Assembly (NCBI RefSeq): GCF_004210375.1
Contig: NC_134829.1
Location: forward strand, 25,436,034-25,500,033
Origin: Tachypleus tridentatus
Taxonomy: Eukaryota > Arthropoda > Merostomata > Xiphosura > Limulidae
Length of the DNA: 64,000 nt
Direction: 5' to 3'
Below are positions 9,961 through 24,000 of this stretch, piece after piece; within the stretch, counting starts at the first letter, position 1, and every line of letters starts with the position of its first letter. Under the pieces are notes generated by a model, which had not been told where the DNA came from, ran no database searches, and worked only from the letters and a program-made list of their open reading frames with translations. The translations under genes were made by a program, and so were the position numbers.

Positions 9961-11823
9961 AAACATGTTGAAAATTGCATGGTTGTATTTATCTAGTTAT
10001 ATGATTACTAAATTTTAAAATATGAAAGACAGTTTTGGATCACTCTGTATTTCAAGTTGTAAAATATAATAATGTATGGTGCAGCATTTACTGTTTTAGG
10101 TAAGAAACTGTTTGACATTTTCACCAGTTGTCTATGTCCAAAGTTGCATGTGCAGTTATTGTGATTCTTTGAATTACACATCTGCAAACAGCTTCCCAGA
10201 GCATTACACTACGAGTAAAGTCATCCAATACTGCCAATGCATTAGCAAAGATTTGTGCTTATCTATGTTTACTAGTTGTTGCTCCAAGTTTCATATAAGC
10301 TCTGCACTTTGCCACTTTTATCTGGTTCATGGTTGTGTTCATTTACTGTAGCTTGACTTTGGTTTTATGATCCACTACAAGCACACTTCCAGTTATAAGA
10401 TGTTCCTTGCTCAGTTATCTAGCATACATGAGAGCCTCTGCAACAAACTTTGCCATTCTGGACAACTTCCATTATGATTCTGCTTCTCTCTGTTCGTCAC
10501 TTCAAGATCATGTATGCTTGGCTTTATTTTCTGAAACATTAATCTTGTCACATGTGTGAACACACAAAAATAACTAATGGTATTTTAATACATTGCAACA
10601 CACACAGTTTTTAGACATTTACACCTTTGTAAATGTCAGTGCTTCAATAGTTAATCTAGTTGAAGCTTTAGTTGAGCTTTAATTTAGTGCAAATTAATAT
10701 TCAAAGCTTATAAACAGATGAACACATTACAATTAAAATGACTACATTTACATATTTCCATTTTAAAAATTACTTTACAAATCAGTGCTGATATTAATTT
10801 TTTTTTTAAATTGTGATAATAATTTATAGTAAGTAACAATAAAGTTGATAATAACAGAAACCACATCATTCTTAACTGGCCCAATATAAATTTCCAATAA
10901 GCAGTGTGTATAACAACATTCAGTTGTACTTTCACTTTGCTGTATTATATTGCCAAAGACGTAGCTCAACATCAGAGATAGTAAGGATAACTGAGTTACA
11001 ATGTTATTGAAACTTTTGAAAGCATCAAGTATTGTAAGGAATAACATTTTAAGTACAACAAACTATGACCCATTTAAAGTAATTTTATATCACATTATGA
11101 CTAATCATAATTTAAGTCACACCATTATTTATGGAACTAATATAAGTTTGTTGCTTTCTTTTCAAGATTTCTTTTGTTGTGTTTTCCCAAGAGACCATTA
11201 GCAATTGATTGTATTAAAAGAAATACAGAACTAGTATTTTAAAAATTTAAAACCTATGAAAGAAAATCTGCCTAAATGTCAAATAAATTATCCAAATTTT
11301 GAATTGCTGAAAAAATGTAAAAATAAAGACACTAACAACAGTTGATAAGTCAAAGTTTTTATGCAGAATTTAAAACAATCACAACATGATACTGGCTGCA
11401 ATGATGCTAGAAACAAAGTACTGGTTTACCAACACTCAACTGACTATATGTTCACAACAGCAGTAGCTAATTTTATGAAAAATAAAAGTAATACTCTATC
11501 AGTTTATATTCAAATATTATGCACATACTAGAATTAAAATGAAATACATAGATACCTAGGTCTGTAACTACTTCAAGAAATGTTTATAGGTTGTGTTAAA
11601 AACCAGACATTTTATTCTGCTTTCACCACTATTTCAAAACCAACTACTTACATTTTGGATCTCTAAACAAATACCATTTGTATGATAATTTTTGTTTTGT
11701 TTTGTGATTGCTTCACTCCTACTGTTACAAAACCTTAAGTTAGCCACCACCTGTTACTTTGTAATATTCAACATTGTATCTCACATTGATTCCTATAAAC
11801 CACCATGAAAGAGTAAGAGAAGG
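9961..11823. other. AT-rich stretch, no gene recognised
   Basis: About 10,100-10,560 is less AT-rich and may be the rest of the decayed transposase copy just downstream of it, but no motif could be confirmed. Nothing else was recognised. Confidence 0.4.
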
Positions 11824-12212
11824 AAAGTTATAATTTTCCTACACTGAAAATGTATTTCTGATAGGTACTTACCTCATCTCACAAAATTAACTATTCTAGT
11901 TAAGAGGTAGCCTCTATATGCAAACGTTTTCTATATGCATGCCACAAGAATTCTGCTTCTCCCTATCTGAAATGAAAAATTCCAATGTGTCTCTCTCATG
12001 ACAATAATCATGAGTTATTTCTCCATCAATAGGAGCATAACATGCTTGCAATGCATTTGACTTCCTCTTTATTCCTCTACCGTACCATCACTTTGAAGTT
12101 TGGCAGATGTAAGTATTGGATTAAAGTGAGGATGAAGATTGGGAAGTGTGAGAAGAGGTAAGTACCTATTGGAAATGCATTTTTAGTACAGGAAAACTAT
12201 AACTTCCAACAC
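11824..12212. repeat. foldback at the DIRS fossil end
   Basis: The words aggtacttacctc near 11,866 and gaggtaagtacct near 12,154 are inverted copies, with matching flanks over roughly 60 bp each side. Related end sequences are seen near 22,930-22,975 and 45,605-45,645, so fragments of the same family are scattered through the window. Confidence 0.75.
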
Positions 12213-15200
12213 AGAGGAAAGTCCCGAGTTGTAGACCAACTGCAGAACACCTTCTACTTGAGACTGATGCACCTCCATGGAAGGATGTATGGAACTAGAT
12301 AAAATGAAAGTGACTCAACAGGAGAAACCAGATTTCCTCATCAAGAACTAGCTTAAAGACTGGAGTGAAGTGCAGGATATAGGACTAGTAATCAAGATTG
12401 ATAAAGAAAGGAAATTTATAATGGAAGCAGTATAAATAGGGAGAGTGGCAGGTGCTGATATCACAGCTGAGCTGGCACATAATAAGCAATCAGAAGGGCC
12501 CAACAAGGAGAGGTATGGATGATAGAGATAATCCAATGAAGTAATTTGGTTGGAGGTTAAACATAAAGATACTTGTTGGACCAATTTTTGCTGAAAGCAT
12601 CAACTGCTTCAGCCTGAGGTTCAGGGACTGGCAACCCAAAAAGAGGTAAACTTGTGGTTGAGGCTCATAGCAAATACAACTCCAACAACTGTTAAATTCC
12701 CTAAAAATAAGGGGATCTAAGAACTACTCCATGGAATATATCTGGTTGGGGTAGCAAAGATGATCTACAACAAGACTGAAAATACCCACATGAATGTGTT
12801 GCACATTGGACAGTAGAATAGATCCAATGTTGGTAAATATAGATCTCTTGACTGGGTGCCCCCTTAGTGATTGATATCTGCCACCACTATAGACTTGTTA
12901 GAATGAACCATCACCAGACAATGCCAGGCAAAAAAAAAAGGAAATGATTCAATGCCTGATGTAGAGCAAGAAATTCAAGAACTTTGATATGCAAAGTGCT
13001 TTTTCCCACATACCAATGACCCTCAGCTTCCTAGTGGTTGATCCATGCATCCCAGTCCTGCAGGAAGTTTTCTGTAAGAAGATGTAAATCCAGATGTAAG
13101 AAAGGAAGTGGCATGCTTGCTGATGTATGAGCCTTGTCTAATCACCAAAGCAGATCATCTTGCAGGGTAAGAGGCAGGGTAATTGGAATAGAAAGAAGAT
13201 CCCTTGCAAGGTTCCATTGATTGTGAAAAGCCCACTAAAGGGATCTCGTAGAGGCACAACCAAAATGGACCAGTGACATCAATGAAGACCACATCTCCAA
13301 AAGCAAAAGAACCTCACTACCAGTAAATGTTGAAATTGAGAGGGTGTGGCAAATCAACACATTCTTTAAAATGAAATTTGGAAGGAGAAGGCTTGACCAA
13401 CTCATCTGAGTGTCAAAAACGACCCCATATGGATGAGATACTGGAAGGAGCTGTTGATTCCAGCTCAGAATGAGCAACAAGAAGCCAATCATCCATGTAA
13501 TAGTGAACTCTCAACCCCATAACTACTTGACAGAAAACCTAGAGAGTCAAAGAAGCCCGAATGGTAGGACTCAAAATTGATAAACTATCCCGAGATAATA
13601 AATCAAAAATAAGGCCAAGACCAAGTTGATATATATACATTAAGATATGCATTGGCAAAGTCCATAAACACAGAGAAAACATTCACCTCAGGATGAGAAA
13701 ACACTCCATGGTAAACCTGGGCAGGTAAGTGAAGAGGTTGAGGTGAGATAAATCTTTTATCATCTCTTAGTCCCTAGTTTCCTTGGGAATAAAAACTTGT
13801 TGCAAAATGGTAAACATGTTAAATGGTTTTCTGAGACAGCAATTCCAGAACCACTTCCAACAGATGTTGACTGGTCAGGGGATGCTGAGAAGGAGGGAAG
13901 TAAACAAGAAAAGAAGATACGTGAGGTGAAGAAACAAAAGAAACACAAATCCTTCTGAAAAAACCTGAAAACCCATTGATCCTCAATGAAGGAATAACAG
14001 TGATGAAGACAATCAGTAAGTTTAGCTCCACCAGACCAAAACCGACTGTATTGTCACTGGTACTGATGGTTACAGGAGGTGCATCTTCAATAAAATGATA
14101 CATAGAGACACCCACAGAAGTGACAGACAAGGGTTGGTAAGGAGAAGGATGGGAAACAGTAACAGGTGTCATAACACCTCCAAATGAGACAAATATGCAA
14201 ACAATATTGTTAAGGGTAGATTGCTGTTGGTGTTACCCATACAAAGTTTCAGGGTTTGTGTCAAAAAGGTATCACTACAGAAATGGGCCCATACATAAAT
14301 TTAAAGGATAAGCAGATGATAAACAGACCTGAGCTAAAATCACATCATGACCTAGTAGATCCCAACAACAGAGAAACCACATATGCAAAGCCAGAACAGA
14401 TTATGACAATTGAGCAAGTGTGGAGGAAAGAAGAAAAAGGGTATCCAAAAACAAACCCTCAGGATTTCTGGAGTCAGAGAGAATATTAAGAGAAGAAAGA
14501 TATTATTAAAGTCTTGTAAGGGTAAGAAGCAGGTGAAATACTGGGTATAGGTCAGACTGACAGAAGATTATTTTCTGTTTAGGAGTCAGCTCCCTACTGA
14601 ACCTAACAACTGTTGGTCAAACAAAGCACAAATTGATCTGAAGCCCAAGGCAGGATGGAACATGCTAATCAGCATGAACTCAAATATCTGGGGATGGATG
14701 TACAGTCAAAAAGGGGTGAGAAAATTGATCATGGAGTAAGAAATGATGTGGTTCATAATAAATAGGAGAAAAGAGCATACCTAATGAACAAAATTCAAAA
14801 GGACTGTGTTAGATTTAACCAATTTTTCAAGTGGAGGAATAGAAAGGTACAGTAAAACCAGTAGGTGGAATAGATAATAAAAGTACTTGCCAATCTGAAC
14901 ACGTCAGCCTGTTTGCAAAAAACCGTGGCAATGTTTAAGGACAAAGGCTGATCCATTTAACATTCAATCTCCTGGCAAATAAACATGAATAAATCCAACA
15001 TCAGGTTGCCCATACTTGAGGCCTGAGAAAGAACACTAGTTGCTGGTGTGACCCCCAAAGTGTTAACATGAATTTTAAAACTCATAGTAAAGAAATGCCC
15101 ACCCAATGTGAGCAGTAACAAGAGAATAATGCAACTGGAAACAACTGATAAATTTTTAAAGTGAAGAAACTGCCTGAATGAAAACTAAATATATTAAAGA

Positions 15201-15510
15201 AAACCATTTCATGAGAAAATGTAAGCTGAACATGAATTGGTAAACAAATAAGAATCACATTAAAATATAAGCACTACCAAATAAGAGGTGATGGTTCAGT
15301 ATTGGAGTATAGAGGGAGTCAGATGCATCATTTGAGCATGTCATTCTTCTATTGGTGGAGAAATGATGCATGAGAGACATGTTGGGATTTTTTAGTTCCA
15401 ATAGGGAGGAGCAGAATGCTTGTTATATGCATACGGAAAATGTTTGCATATAGAAGACAGCACTGAATAAGATTGGCTAATTTTGTGAAAGGAGGTAGGT
15501 ACCATGTCAG
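11824..15510 (-). mobile_element. DIRS-type (tyrosine recombinase) retroelement fossil
   Basis: The interior has a reverse transcriptase region near 13,380-13,870 with a Y-M-D-D-W-L-type active site, and an RNase H region near 12,850-13,090, both on the minus strand. The recombinase would lie below 12,800. The ends are inverted repeats: 11,824-12,000 is the reverse complement of about 15,300-15,510, and the sequence around 12,140-12,212 inverts the left end again, as an internal complementary region does in DIRS elements. The copy is old and broken many times. A second relative lies at 50,440-52,200. Confidence 0.75.
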
Positions 15511-18447
15511 AATCAAGAGTTAAAATGATCTAAACTTTTTATTTTCAACAGAATACCTTTACTTCTGCCATTTTGTATGAACCACAAAACTGAATTATCA
15601 AGAAATAGTTTTCTGTATTTAATAAAAGATATGGTAAAATTATTTGAAAGCTTAAAAAGCACCCACTGAAACAAACCAGTAGAGACAGGGTCTTTCAATA
15701 CAGTCATCTTGGAACATGGAAAGAATAAGTCTTGGCATGACATCTTCATCTAAAAGTGGCAGATGTCCAAGAACATGACAGAACCAAGTGCATCAGACTA
15801 CTTTAAGTGGCAATGAAATTTAATAAAAAATATTGACCACAAGCAACAGAACATGAGCATTACTTCTAAACTCTACTTCTGAAGTCAGACTTATAATGAA
15901 GAAATACAAAATCTACCAAACTCTTACTGAAACAAGAAATTTCACATTACAACTAAAACTGTGTATTAGAAAAAAGCTGTATTGTGCACACACGTAGGTT
16001 GTAGTAATAAACCTTCTGTAGAGAAACCTAATGAGAATTTCTATGTGTTAGCATAAAAAAGTTTTTTTACAGGTATATTAACAGTACTAATCAAATTATA
16101 AACAGCCAAACAATACATAATAAAATACAACACAAATTACTTGATTATTCTTATTGCACACTCTACTAAGAATGATATTTCAGTAGTAAAACATCAAATC
16201 ATACTCAACAGTGTATCTAAACATTTTTGTGCCAAGAACAATTTTCACAAACTGCCATTCTCCAACTTTTTATAATGATAAAGTAAAAAGCAATCTTGTT
16301 TACAACGATATATATACAACAATAATATGTGGAAATTTTTCTCCAAATCATGCTATTAGATTTAGTTCTCAAACAGCTATTAAAATAGCTGGAGCTCTGC
16401 TTCACTTGCTATGGTACACCTGGGACTGCTGGATCACTCGACCCTTCCTAGTTACACTACTGACCACATTATAAATGGTGAAACTTTAATGTTTTCACTG
16501 AAATAAAATTACATAAAGCAGAGTACCTGGATTTCACAAAATCACACACTTAAAGTGAAACTACAGGTTTTCTGTCACATTAAGTAGCTTTGATAACCAG
16601 TATAGACTTCATGATATTAAATGCATATACTTGTAAGGCATATAAATTTATGATTTCTTTGACATCAGCACAAGAGACTGTAAAAAACAGAAACTACTTT
16701 TATTACAATCCACAACCTCTCAACTGGTATACAAAAATTCCACAATTTTCTTTTACTATTATAAAAAGGCTGGTGGACGTATTTTAAGTTTAATAATGGG
16801 CAATGAAAAGAGAACTGAGATTACCTAATTATTTCAATCAAATTATACACCACATTGGTTCAATGCAAACACACTAAAATGTCCAAACATTTCACCACAA
16901 ATAATGGCCAGTTTCTTCAAATAACTAATAACTGTGCAACATGAAGTTTTTAAACTCTCCACTTTTCTGTGGCCAAAATTTAAAGTGATAACAAGTTGCA
17001 GCCCAACATTCCTGGTAACTTGTTGCTGACATCTTAACATCTTCATAAGTCAAAAGTTCTAATCTATTTCTGAAGAAGAAAAATAATGGTACACACAATA
17101 AACATTAACTTGTACATGCACATGTATTTTAATGTAAAATTCAATTCATTACAGTAAAAAAGTTATACATGAAAAACCACAGAACATTTATCACATATGA
17201 TTGCCTAATGAAAGTACTGTTCTACTGATAAGAAAGTTTTACAATACTCTTTTATAGAATTAGTTTATTCACAGCTAATGGATAACAACTTACTTCATTT
17301 GATAAATAAAACAACCTTTAAACAATGTTCATTCTCCTACCAGCCTACAGTTTCTTTGATCCTAAAACTGAATGTAAATTAAAGATGAGTCAAGAACTCT
17401 CTTCCTGTGATGATTCTGCTCCGTATTGAAAAAAGCATATAGAACTGAAATTTTTATGACCAGCTGAAGCCTACAGTGATGAACCATTTAAGCTTCCATC
17501 ATTTCAGCTGTATTGACAAACCATGCAAGGAAGAGAGCTATTAAAGTATACTTGGTAGAAAGACTGACTATCTACAGAGATGAATAAAAAATACTTCCAT
17601 CTACAAGGATTGACAAATACAATACTCCATGATCGTTAACTCTTAACACACAGGATTAAACAGGCATTTTTATTCTTGAAGCATGACTAACATTGAAAAC
17701 TGCAGTACTGTCAGGCCTAATATAGCATACAACGAAATGACTTGTGGAATTAAGTTGTTCATGACCAGCTATTGTGCCATTTATTCCATATTTTGAAAGG
17801 AGTAGATTTTATTTCACTAGGATGCACCAGATGGTGTGGATAAGTGTTGTGGAAATGGAAAGTCATATTACCATTCAGTAAGTACTCTCACTTAAGACCA
17901 TTTTATGAAACAGTTGAATGGTTTTTTTTTTTTATTCAACTGTGTAACACACTTGGAGAATTTCAAAAACTGTTTATATGGAGGAAATAAAAATATTTTT
18001 AGAATAACATATTCATAATTTCTTTAATTTAAATTAGGAAATAAAATCTTAGGAAGTTCAGGAAACTCCATCTATTAAATGCAATTTGATTAGCAATGAT
18101 CTTTGTATTTTTGATATTGATGAGGATGACAGTAAAATAAACAAGAGATTTACAGAAATATATTTACTTTATTCTGCCTCCCAATCTCCTACAGCAGCAA
18201 CTACCAAATTATGGGTCACAATACAGTAGTAACTACAGAAAACAATGTAAAAAATATAAATATACTTTTAACCCTTAAATGGCAACCATCACCAACTGAT
18301 GCTGCTACCTACAACATTTCTGCTGTTTAAGGGTTAAAATTATTCATGAGATAACAATCCTTATATTTTCTGAATAAACAAACTCATCAAGTATAAGAAC
18401 ACTACTAGTCTGTACTGAAATACATTATAACAGTACATCCTCCAAAT
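15511..18447. other. AT-rich stretch, no exon recognised
   Basis: The missing last ADAT1 exon is expected somewhere below 20,984 on the minus strand. I looked for its conserved tail here and did not find a convincing match. Open frames present (such as near 16,211-16,474 and 16,843-17,046) resemble no family I know. Confidence 0.4.
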
Positions 18448-18560
18448 GAGTGCCCCCAGTGGCTCAGCAATAAGTCCAAGGGCTCATGCTACTAAAAACT
18501 GGGTTTCAATACCCATGATGAGCACAACATGGATAACCCACTGTGCTTAATAACAAAGAA
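18448..18560 (+). repeat. SINE family B-like copy
   Basis: Head gtgcccccagtggctcagca, tRNA-like body and tail words cccactgtgcttaataac. Same subfamily as the copies at 52,868 and 45,453. Confidence 0.7.
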
Positions 18561-18998
18561 ACAAATCCAATTGCCTAATTATATATGCCAAAAATGGCTC
18601 ATTTGGGTTGAGAAAATATTTTACATAGAACCTTCTTTGGTCATCATCAGGTTCACAAAGAAAGAGGTAACTGACCGGAAACTGACCACATGTTTGGAAG
18701 GGGTTGTGTAACTGAGTGTCGGAATGTAGAGGGCGGTGTTAGATGTTTGAATATATAATTTATTTATTTTATTATATTAATATAGGTATAAAGGCATTCC
18801 TTTATATTGGTTTATTTTGGGTTTAAGTTGTTGTATAAGTAAGGCTTCTTTAATTTTGCGTTTGTTTATGTTTGTTTCTTTGTTTAGTATTTGAGTGTTT
18901 TCTATGGTTATGTTGTGTTTATTTGACTTGCAGTGTTCGAAAATGTGTGAAGGTGACTTTTTATGTCAGGAATATATGGTATGCAGCAGTATATGGTT

Positions 18999-19502
18999 TC
19001 ATGATTTTTTGATTCGTGAGATATATTTACTTTGTTGGTTGATTTTGCTGTGTGTGCGTATAATGTTTTCTACGGTTTGTGGAGGAAACTTATTGATGTT
19101 GATGAAGTATTGTTTTATTTTGTCTAATTCATCATTAATTTTATCTGGTGAGCATAGTTTTATGGCTGTGTTTATTTGGTTTCTTAGTATGTTGAGTTTT
19201 TGTTTTGTTTCATGTGCTGAGTCCCAAGGAATGTATAGTCCAGTATGGGTGATTTTTCGATGGATTTCTGTTTTGAATTGTGTGTCGGTTCTTGTAATTT
19301 TGAGGTTAAGAAATGATATTTGTTTGCTTTCTTCCTGTTCACATGTGAAGTTCATGTTAGGATGTATAGAGTTAATGTGATTGAAAAAAATAAGTATGTG
19401 TTCTGTAGATTTGAATCCCACAACCGTGTCATCTACATATCTGTACCAGTATAGTGGTGGATGTAATGCTGTGTTAATTGCTTGTGCTTCAACTTGTGTC
19501 AT
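18999..19502 (-). pseudogene. Penelope reverse transcriptase fragment
   Basis: An open minus-strand frame of about 167 codons has the reverse transcriptase active site Y-V-D-D-T (WYRYVDDTVV) near its start, then the conserved SFLNLKI block and the IPWDSAH segment typical of Penelope-like proteins. The N-terminal fingers lie outside the inserted piece. It is a partial coding region, not a complete gene. Confidence 0.92.
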
Positions 19503-19504
19503 AA

Positions 19505-19790
19505 AAATATTGGCTTACCATATATTCCTGACATCAGCAGACAAATAGCCAACATTTGGCAAAAACTAGTAACAAAATATGACATTCCAGTTAATATCAA
19601 ATTTATTCAAAAACAAGGCACAAAACTGAGGTCTATACTATGTAAACACTACACTGACAAACACCACACCAATATTATTTATAAAATACCATGTGATAAC
19701 TGCCACGACTTCTGTATTGGAGAAACAAGTAGAAAAATGGAAACCAGATTCAAAGAACATAAAAAGTCACCTTCACACGTTACATAACCA
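19505..19790 (+). pseudogene. Penelope GIY-YIG endonuclease domain fragment
   Basis: The plus-strand frame carries the linker LPYIPDISRQI, then IYKIPCDNC and FCIGETSRKMETRFKEH. These match the Cys-containing start and the core of the GIY-YIG nuclease found only in Penelope-like reverse transcriptases, here with an I-G-E-T core and the Arg and Glu of the R-F-x-E-H block. The domain makes the nick used for insertion in intact elements. Confidence 0.92.
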
Positions 19791-20162
19791 TAGAAAACAC
19801 TCAGATACTAAATAAAGAAACAAACATAAACAAATGCAAAATTAAAGAAGCCTTACTTATACAACAACTTAAACCCAAAATAAACCAATATAAAGGAATG
19901 CCTTTATACCTATATTAATATAATAAAATAAATAAATTATATATTCAAACATCTAACACCACCCTCTACATTCTGACACTCAGTTACACAACCCCTTCCA
20001 AACATGTGGTCAGCTTCCGGTCAGTTACCTCTTTCTTTGTGAACCTGACGATGACCAAAGAAGGTTCTATGTAAAATATTTTCTCAACCCAAACGAGCCG
20101 TTTTTTGCATATATATTTCTCTACAAGTGGGTTTTCTCGACATCACTGACAATTGCCTAATT

Positions 20163-20983
20163 CTTCTGATGGAAAAGCCTGAGTGACCTGTTTTATAGGG
20201 CAGGAATACTTATTTTAAATTATTGGATTTCGGCCCATTCACGCTGATGAAAATTGATATTGCTGAAAATCCTAGACTGCACATCATACTATGAGGTTTA
20301 TTACCTTATGAAAGTTAGTGTAACCCTCATTATGGTAAAGTTTCCATTCATTAATAACTAAGGTATTAGCTGATAAAAATGCATTCTGATAAAAATTCTA
20401 ATCATTATAAGCAGGGAGCTCACACAACTAAAAATAAATAAAATAATGCATACTACAGAGGTTCTAAAAAGGTGCAATTGGTTTAACATCATAGTCAAAG
20501 TTGTTTCTGGTAGCAAAGTATTATTCCTCACTTTGTGTAGGTAGCATACTTTGTACTATCCAAAAATTTACATAACTGAGTTATCAACTTACTGTGCTAA
20601 CTAGCTGGCTAAACTGAATAATAAGTAATAAAACCACCTTCAGATCTACTACTCATTTGTCTTGCTATTTTTATATGAACATGTTTATTTGACGAGTTGG
20701 ATGAATCTTATTAATTTCTGTGGGTACCAACCATTTTTAACAGTTCTCATTTAAGAACCTGATATAAAAAAATTATGTGAACCTCTGTGTTTAAGAAAAT
20801 AGTTTTATCATTGTATTCAATTAACTATGATAATTATTAAATGTACATATTTAGCATTGATCTTCGTAGGTAACTTGCTTTGATCTAAAATTAATATTGA
20901 TATCTTATTTGTAATTTTTATTTTTTTCTGTCAACTGAAGTTTACACGTTCGATAAAAACACAATCAGCCTGTATATACTCAC
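20163..20983. other. AT-rich stretch, nothing recognised
   Basis: Expected to be the ADAT1 intron preceding the unseen last exon. No feature was supported. Confidence 0.4.
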
Positions 20984-21062
20984 CTCAATGGTGCAGGCCA
21001 TGTCTTTTGAGGTAGAAGCTTTAATGTATTCTCAAACAGTTTAAAAAATTCTATTCTGCAAA
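20984..21062 (-). CDS. ADAT1: ADAT1 exon 10
   Basis: Reads [20 protein letters not shown], then WPAPLR, matching human SKVELFRSFQKLLSR and DKWPHSLR. The acceptor aaaag at 21,063-21,064 gives the phase required by exon 9. The donor gag|gtgagt shows another exon follows; it was not located. Confidence 0.85.
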
Positions 21063-24000
21063 CTTTTAGTCTAAAAAAAGGAAAACAGATATTTCTTTAA
21101 ACATGTAGTTATGTCATTTGTTTCTGCTAATTATGTATATTATTCAAAAAATTAGGCTTCTGTTTCAAAAGTCTATATCTCTTATTACATGTATCCTTTA
21201 AATTTTATCAGTACTTTATTATAAAAAAAATATGTACGTTTGATACAATCAGTTAGTACTGTTACCAAGTGAACCAAGTTTGTTTCAAAGTTTTTTGATT
21301 TTTTTCTGTGATAACATACATCTATACTATCTAGCATAATAGCCTGGCATGGCCAGTTGGTTAAAGCACTCAACCTGCAATCTGAGGGTCACGGGTTTAA
21401 ATCCCTGTTGCACCAAACAAGCTTGCTCTTTCAGCCATGGGGGCATTATAAAGTGATGGTCAATCCCACTATTCATTGGTAAAAGAGGAGCCCAAGAGTT
21501 GGCAGTGGGTGGTGATGACTAATTGCTTTCCCTCTTGCCTTACATTGCTAAATTAGAAATGACTAGCACAGATAACCCTCATGGAGCTTTGCACGAAAGT
21601 CAAAAACCAATGTAGCATAAACTATAAACTGAGTACAATAAAAACAACAACCCTGAAATAAATGCTCAGTGATTTTTTTTTTTTTATCAGAGTGTTATTT
21701 TGACTTGAAAAGCCACTTTAGTTTTAGTAGTTGTAAACCAACCGATTCTGATAAAAAGTCACAGTTGAAGAAATATCTAAATAATCAACTTAAGTTTACT
21801 TTTCACTAAAGCAACAGATAAGGGCTAAGAAATATATATTTAAAATAGCAAGTTATGATTAGCACCACCTGTTATTGCTTTTTTTTTTACATAACAGAGA
21901 CATACTTAATTGAAACTGTCTTTCATCAACATTATTAACTCACTCACTTTTTTATTTTCCTTTTAATGATGCTTCAAAAATTCTAATGCCACATGAATTT
22001 TTGAATACATAAAATAAGTTTGTATTCAGACACCAGGGACTAATTATTTTATATATCCTTTTAACCTTCGTAAATGTCTTAAAAACTCAAATGTTGATAT
22101 AGTTAAAACATTAATTCAAAGCATATAGAATTTTTATTTTCTCTGTGGAGGATCAATGGTAAGCTTGAAGGCTTCTATTTGCAACATCTGGAGTTTGATT
22201 AATGCAGTACAAACATATTCACCAATACTACACAGTCTCCAAATATTTATTCACAAAAATTACCAATAAAATACTAGATGAACTACACGGTTCACAAATA
22301 TATTCACCAATACTATTAAAGCAATACCAGATGTACTACAATGTGAGTATATATTTGCCAAAGCTATCAATACAACAGTAGGTAAATACACAATAATGTA
22401 TAATGTAATCATTTTGCACTTGACTGTATCAAGTTTGATTTTGTCAATATCTTTTAAAATTAAAACAAACTCCAAACTACTTACATTGTCAATAGTAAAA
22501 GCCTTTCTCTTCTTGTTGCATTTGAACTCATGCTGCAAACAAAACAAGGAACTAAAAATTTCAAATGTCCTTTACACACTGTAGAGCATCTGTAAGCTAA
22601 TAATACTTTTCCACTCTTCCACCTCCCATGTGAATAACTGTGCTAATTTGAGAACTTAAGTAAGCATCCTGCCATAACATCTTACCTTTTTCCTAATGAA
22701 ATTTTATCTTTTCTGTCAATCTAAGCATTAGTATGAAACTTAACTCACTTGCTCTAGCCTTTATAACCCACTATATTGCCCATAGCAAGTTAAATCTTGT
22801 GAATTTCTCCACCTATGCCAATGTGACCACTATCCCAGATCTATATACAAGCTCCTCATTATTACTTTTCATTCACTTTGAGACAGTCCAAACAAGCAGA
22901 CCTAAAACCAGCCATTTAGTTAGGGGGAAAGGCAGGAAATTGTGAGAGGAGGTATTACTGGAAATACATTTTTGATATAAAAAAACATCACTTTACAGAA
23001 TACACCTCTTTTTATATGAGTTAGAATCCTACATTGACAAGGTGAAGGGGTTGTTGAAGGCAACGTCCACATAAATAACATTTGTGTTGAAAAGAGTTTT
23101 ACACAGCAGTGTGGTCCTCACAGGTATGCTCTTCATCTGTACCATATTAAATCCAATTCTCAAGAAGTAAATATGCTAAATCCTAATGACTTTAAAAAAA
23201 CATGAATCTGTCAACGCCCCAATCAGGAAAACAAATTTCCACATCTCATCCTTGGAATTATAGGGCTGTGTACTCAAACTGAAATCCAAGGTGTAGTGAC
23301 TAAGGCATGAGGGCTGCTGTACTGTTTGTTTGGTCTTGTTTAATAGTGTGATGTTATTGGAATCAAAACTGAATGTTACAGAATGTTGCACGTTAAGCCA
23401 CTCAGAAATATGAGGACAAGGCAACAGAGTTCATTGTTACTAGGAATATTATTTAATGGTTAACTGGTAGCTAGTGCAGAATTGGAAATATGAATATCTG
23501 AACAGGCAATATCTGCCACAAAGTGGGATCCCAATGAAAATGATGAAAGGATCTCTAAAAAAGAAAACATTAAAATATGAGATATAAATATATTAAGCAT
23601 TGTCACTAACCAGCCTGTACAATCCTCTCCAGCACCTGATGCTACTGAGAAGCCATGAACATTAAGTTAATTTAATGAGATGAAATCTGAAGATGTTTCC
23701 ATTCCACCAGTGAAAGCCAAGAGTGAACAATAACATTCAGTGATCGAAAACAATCAGTACTCAGGGAGAAGTGAACAAAGAACATCATACCAAAGTTAAC
23801 AACATAAGTATCAACAAGAAAAACCTAAATCACGAATGAAAAGCAAAATTTATTCAAGGTCTCCTGATTCTTGTACAATAAATCATGTAGTAGGTGGGAG
23901 AATGAAAAAGCACATGTTAGTGATATATGCTGTATAATGTGTAAAAGATATCTGAAAAATTTTAGCTGCATGTTTTGTTGACAGCATAAATTCAAATTTG

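Larger units (their letters stand above)
18581..20149. mobile_element. Penelope-like element, head-to-head inverted pair
   Basis: Two partial copies point away from each other. The left one (minus strand, 19,502 to 18,581) carries a reverse transcriptase segment; the right one (plus strand, from about 19,505) carries the GIY-YIG endonuclease. The outer about 350 bp of the two (18,590-18,920 and 19,800-20,110) are inverted repeats of each other. The whole structure is bounded by one 13-bp target duplication, caattgcctaatt (18,568-18,580 and 20,150-20,162), so it was inserted as a single unit. The outer end again carries the CTGACGA motif, although the right-hand core is shortened. Confidence 0.9.

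Noticed and set aside
18895-19380. 161-codon plus-strand open frame
   Set aside because: It is the antisense shadow of the Penelope reverse transcriptase on the minus strand.
15511-20983. Search for the last ADAT1 exon
   Set aside because: No stretch gave both a suitable acceptor in phase and the conserved C-terminal residues; one short match near 18,100 runs into a stop at once.
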